From Rhabditophanes sp. KR3021 (lineage: Eukaryota > Nematoda > Chromadorea > Rhabditida > Alloionematidae): a DNA stretch of 64,000 nt. Location: contig CAUJLY010000002.1 in the NCBI GenBank assembly GCA_963281155.1, positions 5,270,001 to 5,334,000 of the forward strand. Direction: 5' to 3'. Shown piece by piece: positions 1-11,300 of this stretch (positions are counted from its first letter, which is position 1; the number at the start of each line of letters is the position of its first letter). Below the pieces are notes generated by a model. The model was not told the DNA's origin, ran no database searches, and saw only the letters and a program-made list of their open reading frames with translations. The position numbers and the translations under genes were made by a program.

Positions 1-942
1 ACTTTTGGACAATTGTCAGCTGGTGAATCGGGTTTAATTTCGCTGATTACATGAATACCTCTAAAAGTTAAGAAAGCAATAAGTAAATGAGGGATTGTGG
101 CTTACCTGAAACTTGATTGTATGTTAATCCCCCATTCAATTGCTTCATTCTTTTTGATAACAGCTCTATCTGTAAAACTGGAGCAAAAGAATATGACGTC
201 GTTTTTATTTTTAATCAAATCCATTAAATATTCTCTCAGCTGCTTCCCTTTGGTGAAGATGGTGTTTGTTTTGAGTATTCCTCGTGTTCGAACTGATACG
301 ACATTTGTTAAATCCACACAATCACTCAGAATTTTGTCTCTGATTTTTATGTAGCTTTCAATTCTGTCAAATGGAGATCTATCTAGCCAAAAGACTATCT
401 TCTTAATATCTTCAATGACTAAAGCTAGGACTGAATATGTCGAATTTAAGATACTAAAGATACTGCATTTGTAATTTTCTTTGCTAGCGTTTTTTAGTTG
501 CTCTGAAGCTGTTTGTGAATTTTTGACACAATTAATAAGCATGTCTAACTTATATACACAATGATTCATTAATCTCTGAAGATTATCTTTTTCATTGTCG
601 CGGGAAAAATACAATAATGTTTCCACGGCTTGCATGATAATTCTTCGGATTCCGAATGAATAAACACCAATATTTTCCAAGTACTCTTCATCGATAATCC
701 TCAATTCTTTGCCCGTAATGTTTGCTTTTTTGAGTTTTGGCAAATACGAAATAATACCACCATCCACACCTAAATAAAATGCAATGAAACAAACAAACTC
801 GTCAAAGATTACCTTTTAACCATTCCACAAATTGATCGCAAGACCAACTTCCAACAGCATGTTCTAGTGAATTGAGATAGTCATAATTTTCATTGTAAGT
901 AAAATATTGCCTTCTTTGGTTTTCTCTGTGATTAGCAAGCAT
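1..942 (-). CDS. CNKSR: Connector enhancer of KSR (CNK) homologue, 3' part outside window
   Basis: CNK is a membrane-associated scaffold of Ras/Raf/MAPK signalling. Three minus-strand exons join in frame: 813-942, 106-769 and 1-60. The protein opens with a SAM domain (about residues 30-100, starting at SWSCDQFVEWLKG), followed by the CRIC region with the family hallmark WLDRSPF and CVDLTNVV. It then enters a PDZ domain (RGIHVISEIKPDSPADNC) that runs off the window edge. Introns are 43-45 bp with GT..AG ends. The start is the ATG at 940-942; no earlier in-frame exon is visible before SF3B1 on the other strand. The SAM-CRIC-PDZ order is that of animal CNK1/2/3, so the family call is firm. The linker and PH domain lie outside the window. 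Confidence 0.92.
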
Positions 943-1361
943 ATTAAATAAGTGTTAATTAGTAATATTCTATTCTTAGTAAATCATAATAGGAGTTAAT
1001 GATTAGAATTTTGGGTCGACTTCCTGGAATTAAAAAAATATTAGACTTAAACTAATTTCCCCATATCACTCGATAATGGAAAGCTAACATTTTGTTGTTT
1101 CATCTACCACAAACATTTATTACAACCAAAGGAAAAGAGCACAGACACGTACATTTTATATAAAGGCGGTGCTGCAGTTGTCATGATAAGACTTTTAAAA
1201 TTATTAAATAGATGAAAAGTATGTGCGTGTCCAGTACTAATATAGTTTATATGGTAAGTCGAAGTAATTGTACTCCAATCTTTCGCTACTAACTTCTGCT
1301 CAGGATAAACTTGTAAACTAGATAGCATTTATTTGAAGTTGTTTAATTATTACTTGTTAGG
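943..1361. promoter_or_regulatory. Divergent intergenic region between CNK and SF3B1
   Basis: 419 bp separate two divergently transcribed genes and must hold both upstream regions. A minus-strand open frame at 1104-1328 has no recognisable content. The only distinct motif is a splice-acceptor-like TACTTGTTAG at 1351-1360, one base before the SF3B1 ATG. No TATA box was identified with confidence. Confidence 0.4.
1351..1360 (+). promoter_or_regulatory. Splice-acceptor-like motif just upstream of SF3B1 ATG
   Basis: TACTTGTTAG ends one base before the start codon. Comparable pyrimidine-rich AG motifs precede the ATGs of MTX2 (40301-40309), TCF25 (34265-34271), the 45387 gene (45376-45384), the 47532 gene (47515-47526), CDC14 (15984-15992) and, on the minus strand, NDUFAF2 (AG at 24437-24438). 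The best reading is a spliced-leader acceptor; a 5'-UTR cis-intron is the alternative. Confidence 0.4.
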
Positions 1362-4300
1362 ATGAACTCAAAAATTAACCCAAGGAAGTTTTTGGATGAA
1401 GCAGCTCAAAATGCAGAGGTAATTGTTTTTTTGTCTAAATTAATCGCATTATTCTATTTATTTTAGGAGGATGATGTATTTGAAGATACAAGAACGAAAA
1501 CAATTCAAGATAGGCAGAATGACTATCAGAAAAGAGGGAGAGACAGACTATTGTCACCTGAACGTATAGATCCTATGAGTAAGTTTAAATTTCTGCGGGA
1601 TGTTTATTAATTTTGTTATAGTCGATCAGACGCCTCGCCATGGCAATAGAGATTTTGCAAGTGTCATGCAAGAGCAAAAGTTAAGGGAAGAACAGGAGGC
1701 TGTCAATAAAGAAATCGAAGAAAAAAGAAAGGATGGAACTTTGAAGGCAATAAATGAAAACCAGAAGAAAGTCAAGCTTAGTGAGACTCTGGGTTCAGCA
1801 ACAATTAAAGGAAATGCCACGGGAGGACCTAAACTTAGACTAACCTTGCAGCCAACGGATGCGACTCCGCATGCCCCTCGGTTCGATGAAACTCCAGCTT
1901 CTTTCAATGGTGCTGATGGAACTCCAATGAATGGCATGGAATGGGCTGAGACTCCTGCTCACAACAATGTACAAATAAAAAAAAATCGATGGGATGAAAC
2001 TCCAAAGGCAAACAATGGAGCAGCTGGGGAAAATGGATGGGGTTCCGAAACGCCAAGAGATATTCGAGACGACGATTTAGATGGAATGCTTAGATCTGTT
2101 AGAAAGAAAAACAGATGGGACCAAACACCTTGTGAAATCAAAAGTGGAAGTGAAACTCCAGTATACAAAAACGGATTCGACACTCCTGCTGGTGGAATGG
2201 CAGCTCAGATGATGACTCCTGGTGGCGCTACCCCATCAGGAGCTGCTGCTATGAATATGCAGACTCCTGGCCCTGGAATGATTCCAATGACTCCATCTCA
2301 ATTCGCAGCCGCTAAATACGAGCAAGATATTGATAATAGAAACCGTGAATTGACTGATGAAGAATTATCGGCTTTGTTCCCTGCTGGATACAAAATTGTT
2401 CCACCTCCAAGTGGCTATCAACCCCTCAGAACTCCTTCAAGGAAATTATTCGCTACTCCCACGCCTTTTCATGGAGAAGCTGGGTCAGGTTTTATTATGC
2501 CCGATACTCCTGGACATGGAATTGGTGGAGCTGAATCTGGAATCGGTGGAATTACTGATACTCAACCCAAAGACAAAGAACTACCTTTATTGAAGCCAGA
2601 TGATGTTCAGCACTTTGAAAAATTGTGCCAAGAAATCGACGAATCTTCTATTAGCAAGGAAGAAAAAAATGAAATTGAAATTATGACTTACTTGCTGAAG
2701 ATTAAAAATGGTACTCCACAGCAAAGAAAGAGTGCCCTTCGCAAGATTACAGAAAATGCAAGAAGACTTGGGGCATCTGCTCTTTTTGGTCAAATTCTAC
2801 CTCTTCTAATGTCTCCCAGTCTCGAAGACCAAGAAAGGCATTTCCTCGTTAAAGTAATTGATAGAATTCTGTACAAGTTAGATGATTTGGTAAGACCACA
2901 TGTTCACAAAATTTTAGTAGTCATTGAACCGCTGTTGATTGATGAAGATTACTATGCTAGGGTTGAAGGCCGTGAAATCATTTCTAATCTGTCTAAGGCC
3001 GCTGGGCTGGCCACAATGATTTCCACTATGCGTCCGGATATTGATAACGTCGATGAATATGTAAGAAACACGACAGCAAGAGCTTTTGCTGTAGTTGCCT
3101 CTGCTTTGGGAGTTCCTTCTCTTTTACCCTTCTTGAAAGCGGTTTGTCAGTCCAAGAAATCTTGGCAAGCAAGACACACAGGAATTAAAATTGTCCAACA
3201 ATTGGCCATTTTAATGGGCTGTGCTATTTTACCACATTTGAAGGAATTAGTAAGCATTGTAAATGGAGGTTTGGATGACGACCAGCAAAAAGTCAAAACT
3301 ATCACTGGTCTTTGTATTGCAGCTTTGGGAGAAGCTGTAGCTCCGTACGGAAATGACGCCTTTGAAATAACCTACAAAAAGTTATGGCTCGGAATTCGCT
3401 CACATAGAGGAAAGAATTTGGCTGCATTCTTGAAAGCTATTGGAAATTTGATTCCACTGATGGATGCTGAGTATGTTGGAATTTATACGAAGGATGTAAT
3501 GACTGTTTTGATCAGAGAGTTTAATTCTCCTGATGACGAAATGAAGAAGATTGTATTGAAGGTTTTGAAGCAATGTTGCGGAACAGAAGGCGTAGAATCA
3601 AACTTCATTCGCTCTGAAGTTTTAAGGCCATTTTTCAAGCTCTTCTGGACTCCCCGAATGGCTTCTGATAGGCGTAATTATGCTCAAGTTGTTGAGACAA
3701 CTGTTGAAATCGCGATGAAAGTGGGATCTACCGAAATTATCTCAAGAATTGTCGATGATCTCAAAGATGAGTCTGAACAATATCGCAAAATGGTAATGGA
3801 AACTATTGAAAGTATCGTAACTTTGATGGGAGCAAACGAAATCGATCACAGACTTGAAGAACTTCTTATTGATGGCGTTATGTTTGCTTTCGCTGAACAA
3901 ACTCTCGAAGATTCCGTTATTTTGAATGGCTTCGGAACAATTGTACGCTCTCTTGGCATTAGAGCTAAGAATTATTTACCTCAAATTTGCGGTACAATTA
4001 TGTTTAGACTCCAGAACAAATCTGCTAAAATTAGACAGCAATCTGCTGATTTAATTGCCCAAATTGCGTCTGTATTTAAAGTTTGTGAAGAGCATGAGTT
4101 CATTGCCCACTTTGGAAATTTGTTCTTCGAGAATTTAGGAGAAGAATATCCTGAAGTTTTGGGCTCCATTATTGGAGCCATCTCAGCTATTGTCGACGCC
4201 TCTGGAATGACACAAGCGACTCCACCTATCAAGGATTTACTACCAAGATTAACACCTATTTTAAAAAATCGCCATGAAAGAGTTCTGGAAAATTGTGTAT

Positions 4301-5106
4301 GTTTGGTTGGGAAAATTGCCGATAGAGGAAGTGAATTCGTTTCAGCTAGGGAATGGATGAGAATTTGCTTTGAGTTGTTGGAACTGTTAAAAGCTCATAA
4401 GAAATCAATTAGAAAGGCTGCAATTGATACTTTCGGATATATTGCCAAAGCAATTGGTCCTCATGATGTTTTAGCTACACTATTGAATAATTTGAAAGTC
4501 CAGGAACGTCAATTGCGTGTGTGCACAACAGTTGCTATCGCAATTGTATCAGAAAATTGTGCACCATTTACCGTTCTTCCAGCTATCATGAATGAATACA
4601 GAGTTCCTGATATGAATGTCCAAAATGGTGTTTTGAAAGCTCTATCATTTATGTTCGAATACATCGGAGAAATGTCAAAAGATTATGTTTATGCTGTCAC
4701 TCCTCTTCTTGTAGACGCTCTTATGGAAAGAGATATTGTCCACCGTCAAATGGCAATCGATGCAACCGCTCACCTCGCACTCGGTGTTTATGGCTTTGGA
4801 AAGGAAGACGCTTTAATGCATCTTTTTAATCATGTATGGCCCAATTTACTTGAAAATTCTCCCCATGTCATTCAAAGATACATATTTGCATGCGAGGCAA
4901 TGCGTGTTTCTGTAGGTCCTATTAAAGTATTACAATTCTGCATGCAAGGATTGTGGCACCCTGCAAGAAAAGTTCGTGAGCCTATTTGGAAAGTTTTCAA
5001 CAATCTCATTCTGGGATCACAAGATGCTTTGGTTGCAGGATATCCTCGTGTTGAAAATGACAACACAAATAAATGGGTTCGAGAAGAACTTGATTACATG
5101 ATTTAA
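1362..5106 (+). CDS. SF3B1: Splicing factor 3B subunit 1 (U2 snRNP)
   Basis: SF3B1 is the HEAT-repeat core of the SF3b complex and clamps U2 snRNA paired to the branch site. Exons are 1362-1418, 1467-1578 and 1622-5106, giving about 1217 residues (human 1304). The N-terminal third carries the typical TP-rich segments (RWDETP, RWDQTP, SETP repeats) bound by U2AF-homology-motif proteins and phosphorylated by CDKs. The C-terminal HEAT array is almost human-like ([40 protein letters not shown]). The start ATG lies one base after an acceptor-like TTGTTAG, so the mRNA may be trans-spliced. The two introns are 48 and 43 bp. Its conservation makes it a good anchor for a species tree. Confidence 0.98.
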
Positions 5107-5369
5107 TACCTATTTTTTGTAAATTTGGGACATTTTTTGACTTAAGCATCACACTATTATGATATTTATTATTTGCTTCGTTTTATTAATAAGAACTTTT
5201 TCATCGCTATCGCAACACTTATCTTTTTAACTACGTGGATCATAAAATGATCATCACTATATTTTATTTGTAATCAATTATTATTTATTATCAATAATAA
5301 ATTACACAATTGTTTAGGTGTCGATTCCATGAGAAACTCAAAGTATTCACTTTTACTTGTTTTATCATA

Positions 5370-8300
5370 ATGAATGCTGCCATCACCCAGACATATATTC
5401 CAACTACAAGTAAGAAAGCTCCATTCAAGATTGTTACTTTGTTGCTGAGGTCGTTGAAACCGGAAGAATCCAAACATGATTATGTTGAAATTAGTAAAGG
5501 ATACTTGGATGGACTGGATGATTCACATTTAATTGAAATGAGAAGCTTGTCTTCGGACAATTACATTATTGTGCCTTTTGTTTTGTCTAATTCGAAGGAT
5601 AATTGCGTCAAGTTTTATACCAATGGAATTGAAAATTACAGAGATCTTGGGAAAGTTCGCATTTTCCATTCTCCATACGAAGTTCACATCAAGACAATAG
5701 CTAAAAGGGAAGTTCAACTGGACAGCATTGAGGTGACCTTTAACGATTGTTATATCAGTAGAACTGATATGTGGCGATTAGGAAAGTGTTTTGCTAATCA
5801 ATGTGTTACGCTGAATCATGTTTTTGATTATATGAATGTTTCTCTTAGAACAACTTACCTTTGGTCGAAAGGAAACACCAAAATTAGTGGATATATTTCA
5901 GATGATACTAGAATTGTTTTTCGTTCATCATGTTCTCAAGTATTAATTTACATTCAGATGTCTCAAGAGATGTGGAATATGGATCAGAATGGTAATTGTC
6001 TTTTTTGTGTTCGTATTAAAACTTTCTTTAGGTGATCTTTATTTTGAAAAATGCATGAAATTCTTTTTGCCAGAATTGTTTGAAAAATGGAAAAAGGATA
6101 AGTGTGCTCACCACGTTACAATTGTTGCAAATACTCGTTATTTGTACGATCCAAAGCATCTAACTCCTGAAATTAAATCCAAACTAACGTTGACGTACGA
6201 CTTTCAAGGCCGACCTTACCAAGATTTTTATCTGCTGCTAGTACAAAATGAAAGATACAAAGATTGGTTGCATGTACTACCGAAATTGAAGACCTCTTTT
6301 TTCACATATCGCCAATCCATCCACAATTTTCATAAATCACTCTTTCCTAATTCCAAGTTAAGCGACGAATTTACAATTTCACCTGCATCGGAGGGAAGTT
6401 TTTTGGAAGTATTGAATTTATCAATGAACAATTTCTTTTTGTATCATTCTGATCGTAAATTCGAAACTACTGGTCAGCAGATCATATTTGTCACGCCAGG
6501 TATATTTGAGATATAAAAATGTTTATTATCAAAAAGGCAACAAAATGAGGAAAAGGGTATGTATTATATCAAAATTAAGAGTCAGCAAATTCTTTTGCAA
6601 ATGGATGTATAAATACAATTATAGGTATGGTGTAAAATTGAAAATCATGACTTGCTCAATTTATTTAGTAAGCAAATTATCACTCTAAGACTCAATTTGA
6701 AACATTTGATGGAGTATGTCTTTTAAAAAGTCTGAAGATGAGCAGTCTTTACTTACAATGAAACTGTGTATTCATTAATCATTGCAAAAATATGCAGATT
6801 ATTGCCATCATTAAATAGGTTTTTGCTAATGTTGAAATATAAAAGGTCCCACAACAGATTTCGATAAAAAATCTTGTTAATATATTTATTCAAAGTACAC
6901 ATTTCAATATATGAATTATGAAACTTGGGTATCTTCGGTTTGTCAATTTATTAAATATAAAATTAAACATGAGATTAGCATTAAAAAGTCATCTGGAATA
7001 AGATCAGCGACTTTGTTATTCATTTCTGGAAAGAGGTGAAGTACTTTTTAAAATGAGGGCTTTCCGGGATCGGGTAAAGCATTAATTGGGATACTTTCTA
7101 ACACATCCAAACTTAAAAGTTAATAAAACATTTAAATCCAAATAATATATGTTTGTAACTCTAGGGTGCGGCGTCTTTTATGTAGACAAAAAGTTAGTTA
7201 ATTTTACCAAGCAAAGAATTATTGACATCGGTATATCAGTTGATATTGTTTGTTTGGGAGAACAGCCGCTCCATGCAGTTCCATTATTTGTTTTTAAGAA
7301 GGAACATGCTACTACAGAAGATTATTTTATTCCTCATTGGATGAATACATCATTTTATCGAAGGGAAAGACCAACTTTAACTAATATGACTTTTAAACCT
7401 AGAATTACGTTTCCCGAGGATTTGTTTTTTAAGACAAAACCTGGTTTGCACATGGGAATAAAGGATGACGAGGTCAAAAATATGGATGAATATGATAATA
7501 AAGTAGAGGATGAACTAATCAAAACTCAATTTGGATTTGAGAATATCAAATTGCAAACACTACTGAATGAATTAGCACGGACAGTTGTTGTCTTAGATCC
7601 GTTGGAAGAACAAGTCGAAGAGGAATTTGAATGCAAGCCAGAACATTGTCATGAAACAGATATGATTGACGAAGAACAATATGACGAAGATATAGCTGAA
7701 TTTGAAGTTCAACAAAATCTAGTCGAATCAGATAATGCAGATTCGGAAGAATTGTGGGAGTTACCAAATTACAAAAGTTACGCAGAAACTCCTTCAGAAA
7801 GTGTGGAGAACGATACGCCTAAATTTGAAAGAAGCTTTAATAAAGGAGGAGTCGGAAGCTCAGCATTGTCAAACAAACTTGATTTATTGGATGGGAAGAA
7901 ATATGGGACTGAAAATTGGTCATTTGATAAAGAAAGTTCCGTAGATTCTATTCTAAATATCGGATCACAAGAAGAAGATGAGATTGTTCATATTGAAAGG
8001 TCTCCATCACCTCAAGATAATTCTTATGCGACACTAATTACTAAATTTTCCAATAATTATCTAGATAAAAAGAATGCCGCAGGAATAGAAGTTGGCAGTT
8101 ATGATTGCACACGAAGTTTCAATAGGACTCAAAGTTCTGCAGCATTTACAGGGGAAGGAAAGTCTTTGGAAAGTGCTAGGAATATAATTAGAAAGGGAAA
8201 AGTAGTCACATCAACTCTTCCTGGATATAATAAGAACATGATTAATCCTTTTCGGTTGGAAGAATCGATCGTTCAAATTACGGCAAATCGTCGGCGCTGG

Positions 8301-11300
8301 ATTCACGTCTTTCCCACAGATATGAGAGGACGAGCAATGTTAGCGCATCATTATATTTCTGGCATCAATGTATTGACAGTGGGCGAAGAAGATGATGAAG
8401 AATTGCTGAAGAATAAAGTTGTAGAACAACAACACTCCCAACATCCCTTAAATTCACTAAACTTGGGTTCTAGTGTTTCACCTCGGAGAGAAAATTTATT
8501 AAACAACGTCATCACGGACCCAAAAGTAACAAGAAAATCAGTTGGAATTTTGCCGTCAGGAAAGAAAAATGTTTGGGGTAGGTTAAAAAATCAAGATATA
8601 ATTATTGATATTGTGTGCCTTTACCATAAAACTTGGTCAATGACTCAGCGTTTCCAAGCCCGGCACTCCATCTTCTAAGAACATTGCCATGATTGTCTCC
8701 ATATCTTTAGCTCTTTTGTAGGAGATTCTAATCAAGTGTAATCAAGTGGAGTTCATTGTCTTCACAGTACTTACTCTTCATCCTATCATAGCGTTGCCGT
8801 TTTCCAAATTTAGCCTCTCCGTCTTGACGACCAGATGAGTTGAAGTGGCAACCACCATCGATTTCAAGAAGCAAATTGTTTGCGATAATGAAGTCAAAAA
8901 TAAGCCTCTTCCAGATTCTCCAACTAGCCCAGGGTAACTTTTCTCCGTATCATAAACAAGCTTTACTCCATTTGCTTTGTATTCCTTCAAGAAGGCTTGT
9001 TGCATCATGCAATTTAGAAACTTTGACGCAATTCGGACATCCAGATCCATCATAAGTTCCATGTCTAACTCTAGTCACATAATGTTTCATGATCAGTGCA
9101 GACGAAGCAAGCTTTTGTGTCAGAACAGTTTGGGAGTAGCTCCAAATTGGTGATTTTCATTGAAGTTCCGTCCGAATATTTGAGCATAGCAAAAGATGTC
9201 CCGTGGATAGCAGCCAATTGCTTTCTGCCAGCATAGAAATCAAATCTAGTTTCTTTCTTTTCATCAAAAGTAAGTTCATCAGCAATTGGTTCGAATCTAG
9301 ACGACCATTGACGTTCGACTAAACAATCTTCATCAGGTTCCATATAATCCTCTAAACTGTCATGTACCTCTTCAATCTCATCTTCAACTGAATCATCATT
9401 GCTCACTGGTCCGACGATGCTTTCCCTATTTGGCGGAGTTATTATTTAAATTTTGGTCTAAGTCATCATTTTTAACAAAACTAATCGACTTAAAATGCTC
9501 ACTAATTTAGATCAAAAAAATAACTTCTTTTGTATTGTTTTCCTTGGCGAAAGAAAAATATTTTGTAAATACTAAGTACTTCTTTATGATCAACAAAAAT
9601 GTTAAAACTTGGACTAGTTTTTTCTTTTTTTGGACATTTATGCTTTGCAGCGATTGTGATATAGGTTGTATATGGTTAACTAGATTATAAATTATTATTC
9701 GGCACAAATATATAACAAATGTGCACTTTTTTCCGAATGCTTATGACAATAATTGTTATGACCAAAAGAGACGTGTTCTTTGGCTTGTAAATATATTTAT
9801 CTTTATAAAAAACCGAAGATTGATCTCATAAATAATTTTGACTTTTATTATTGCATAATCCACTTATTTTAATATTTAATTATTTAATTCAGCATGGGGA
9901 TCAACGTAAGTTCAGAATAATTTAATTACTAATATAAATTTAATATAAATCTTTTAGGGGTGAAGAAAAGTTCAATCCAGGTTAGTTAATCAATGATTGC
10001 AAGAATATTTAATAGTTCGGCTTAACTTTGCATCCTTTTGATCTTAGCCATTTTTAAGAGCTTTTCTATTTATATTTTAAATGTGAATAGTATTAAAGAA
10101 TAATTGCTAAATAATCTCTTTAGTTTGCAGAATTATTATCGAACTATAAAAAATAGTAAATTGACACTAATAATAACATATTATAGATATGGAAATCGGA
10201 TGCGATTGGAAAAGTTTGGTTCGTTCGTGCTTGATGCCTTTAACAACTGATTTCTTTCCTGATTCCCAAACATTGAAAGAATACTGTTGTATTTTTCATG
10301 AATTAGATATTGATTTCCACAACATGGCTAAATGGATTCCAGATTCTAAAATTGACTCCACAAATGAAAAAGATTTAACCAGTTTGTTGTTTGAACAATT
10401 AATTTGTCAACGACTACAACGAGGATACCAAATTGTGCTACTACCAAAACAGTTAATTCATGCTGCTATTGCTTCTTCAATTGATTGCCCGCCACTAAAA
10501 AATCAATCATCTAAATTTGAAACAACTGAAATTACAATGTCATTTAACAAGTTTTTTCATATTATACGAGTTATTGACAAAAAAATATTTGTCTTCCAAT
10601 TATTGCCATACGAAATTATTGAAAAAATGAACGGGAAAAATGCATATTCCGTACCATCAAGTGATATGGAAACCCCTGAAAAGAAAAATATTGATGACGA
10701 TAATAATGCCTACGTCAAGAAAGTATACAATTATTTATTCCAAGTTCCAGATATGACGTCTTATTACCCCAGTTGTACGACATTTAAGCATCATCGCTTG
10801 GATATTATTAATTGGGAATTGTTGGACAAGCATCTTGAAACTCGCTTTGATGACGAAATGTACATTGATGGAGAAGTTTGTGACATGAAATGTTGGTCAG
10901 TTTATTCATTAAAAGAATTATAAAATACAAAAATATTATTTATGATTTGATTTAGCTTTCTTTTTCCTTAAGTTTTGATCATGATTGGATTTAATTCCAT
11001 CGTCAGATAGCTTTGCTTTTTTATACTTACTGCCCTGTCTCTCATGGCAGTTAAATGATGGGGTTCCCAGTTTTTTGACCACAATCTATTGCTTCCTGCG
11101 CGTGTTCTGTATATTGCTTTCCTGGAGCACATGTTTTGATGTTTATTTGTTCCTTATTAGAAACATAGTATTTTTAATTTGTTTCACTTTCAACAGCAAC
11201 TTTTACAGCTCTTTCTTTTCTTCATCATTTAAATTTTCGACATTCTTGTTTCTTGCAGCTATACCCGACGCTTTTTTTCTTCTTTAATAGTCAAAACACT

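Larger units (their letters stand above)
8578..9892 (+). mobile_element. 1315-bp DEPDC5 intron, probable insertion carrying an endonuclease
   Basis: The intron separates exon text AATGTTTGG from a 13-nt exon starting CATGGGGATC. The five bases TGGGG occur at both borders (8574-8578 and 9895-9899). Exact removal of one copy plus the insert would give VWGSTGEE, the form expected from the family. Using canonical GT..AG instead adds two residues (Ala-Trp). The interior carries an antisense, frameshifted PD-(D/E)XK nuclease at 8637-9406. The rest, about 9407-9890, is AT-rich with no clear frame. That it is an inserted element is inference from size, cargo and border repeat. Confidence 0.55.

Noticed and set aside
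1104..1328. Minus-strand 74-codon frame between CNK and SF3B1
   Set aside because: No domain, no splice context, lies in a divergent promoter region; probably chance.
10985..11287. Plus-strand frame rich in Phe/Leu/Ser inside a DEPDC5 intron, looking like membrane helices
   Set aside because: It is the complement of the A-rich, lysine-rich antisense frame; hydrophobicity is a strand artefact.
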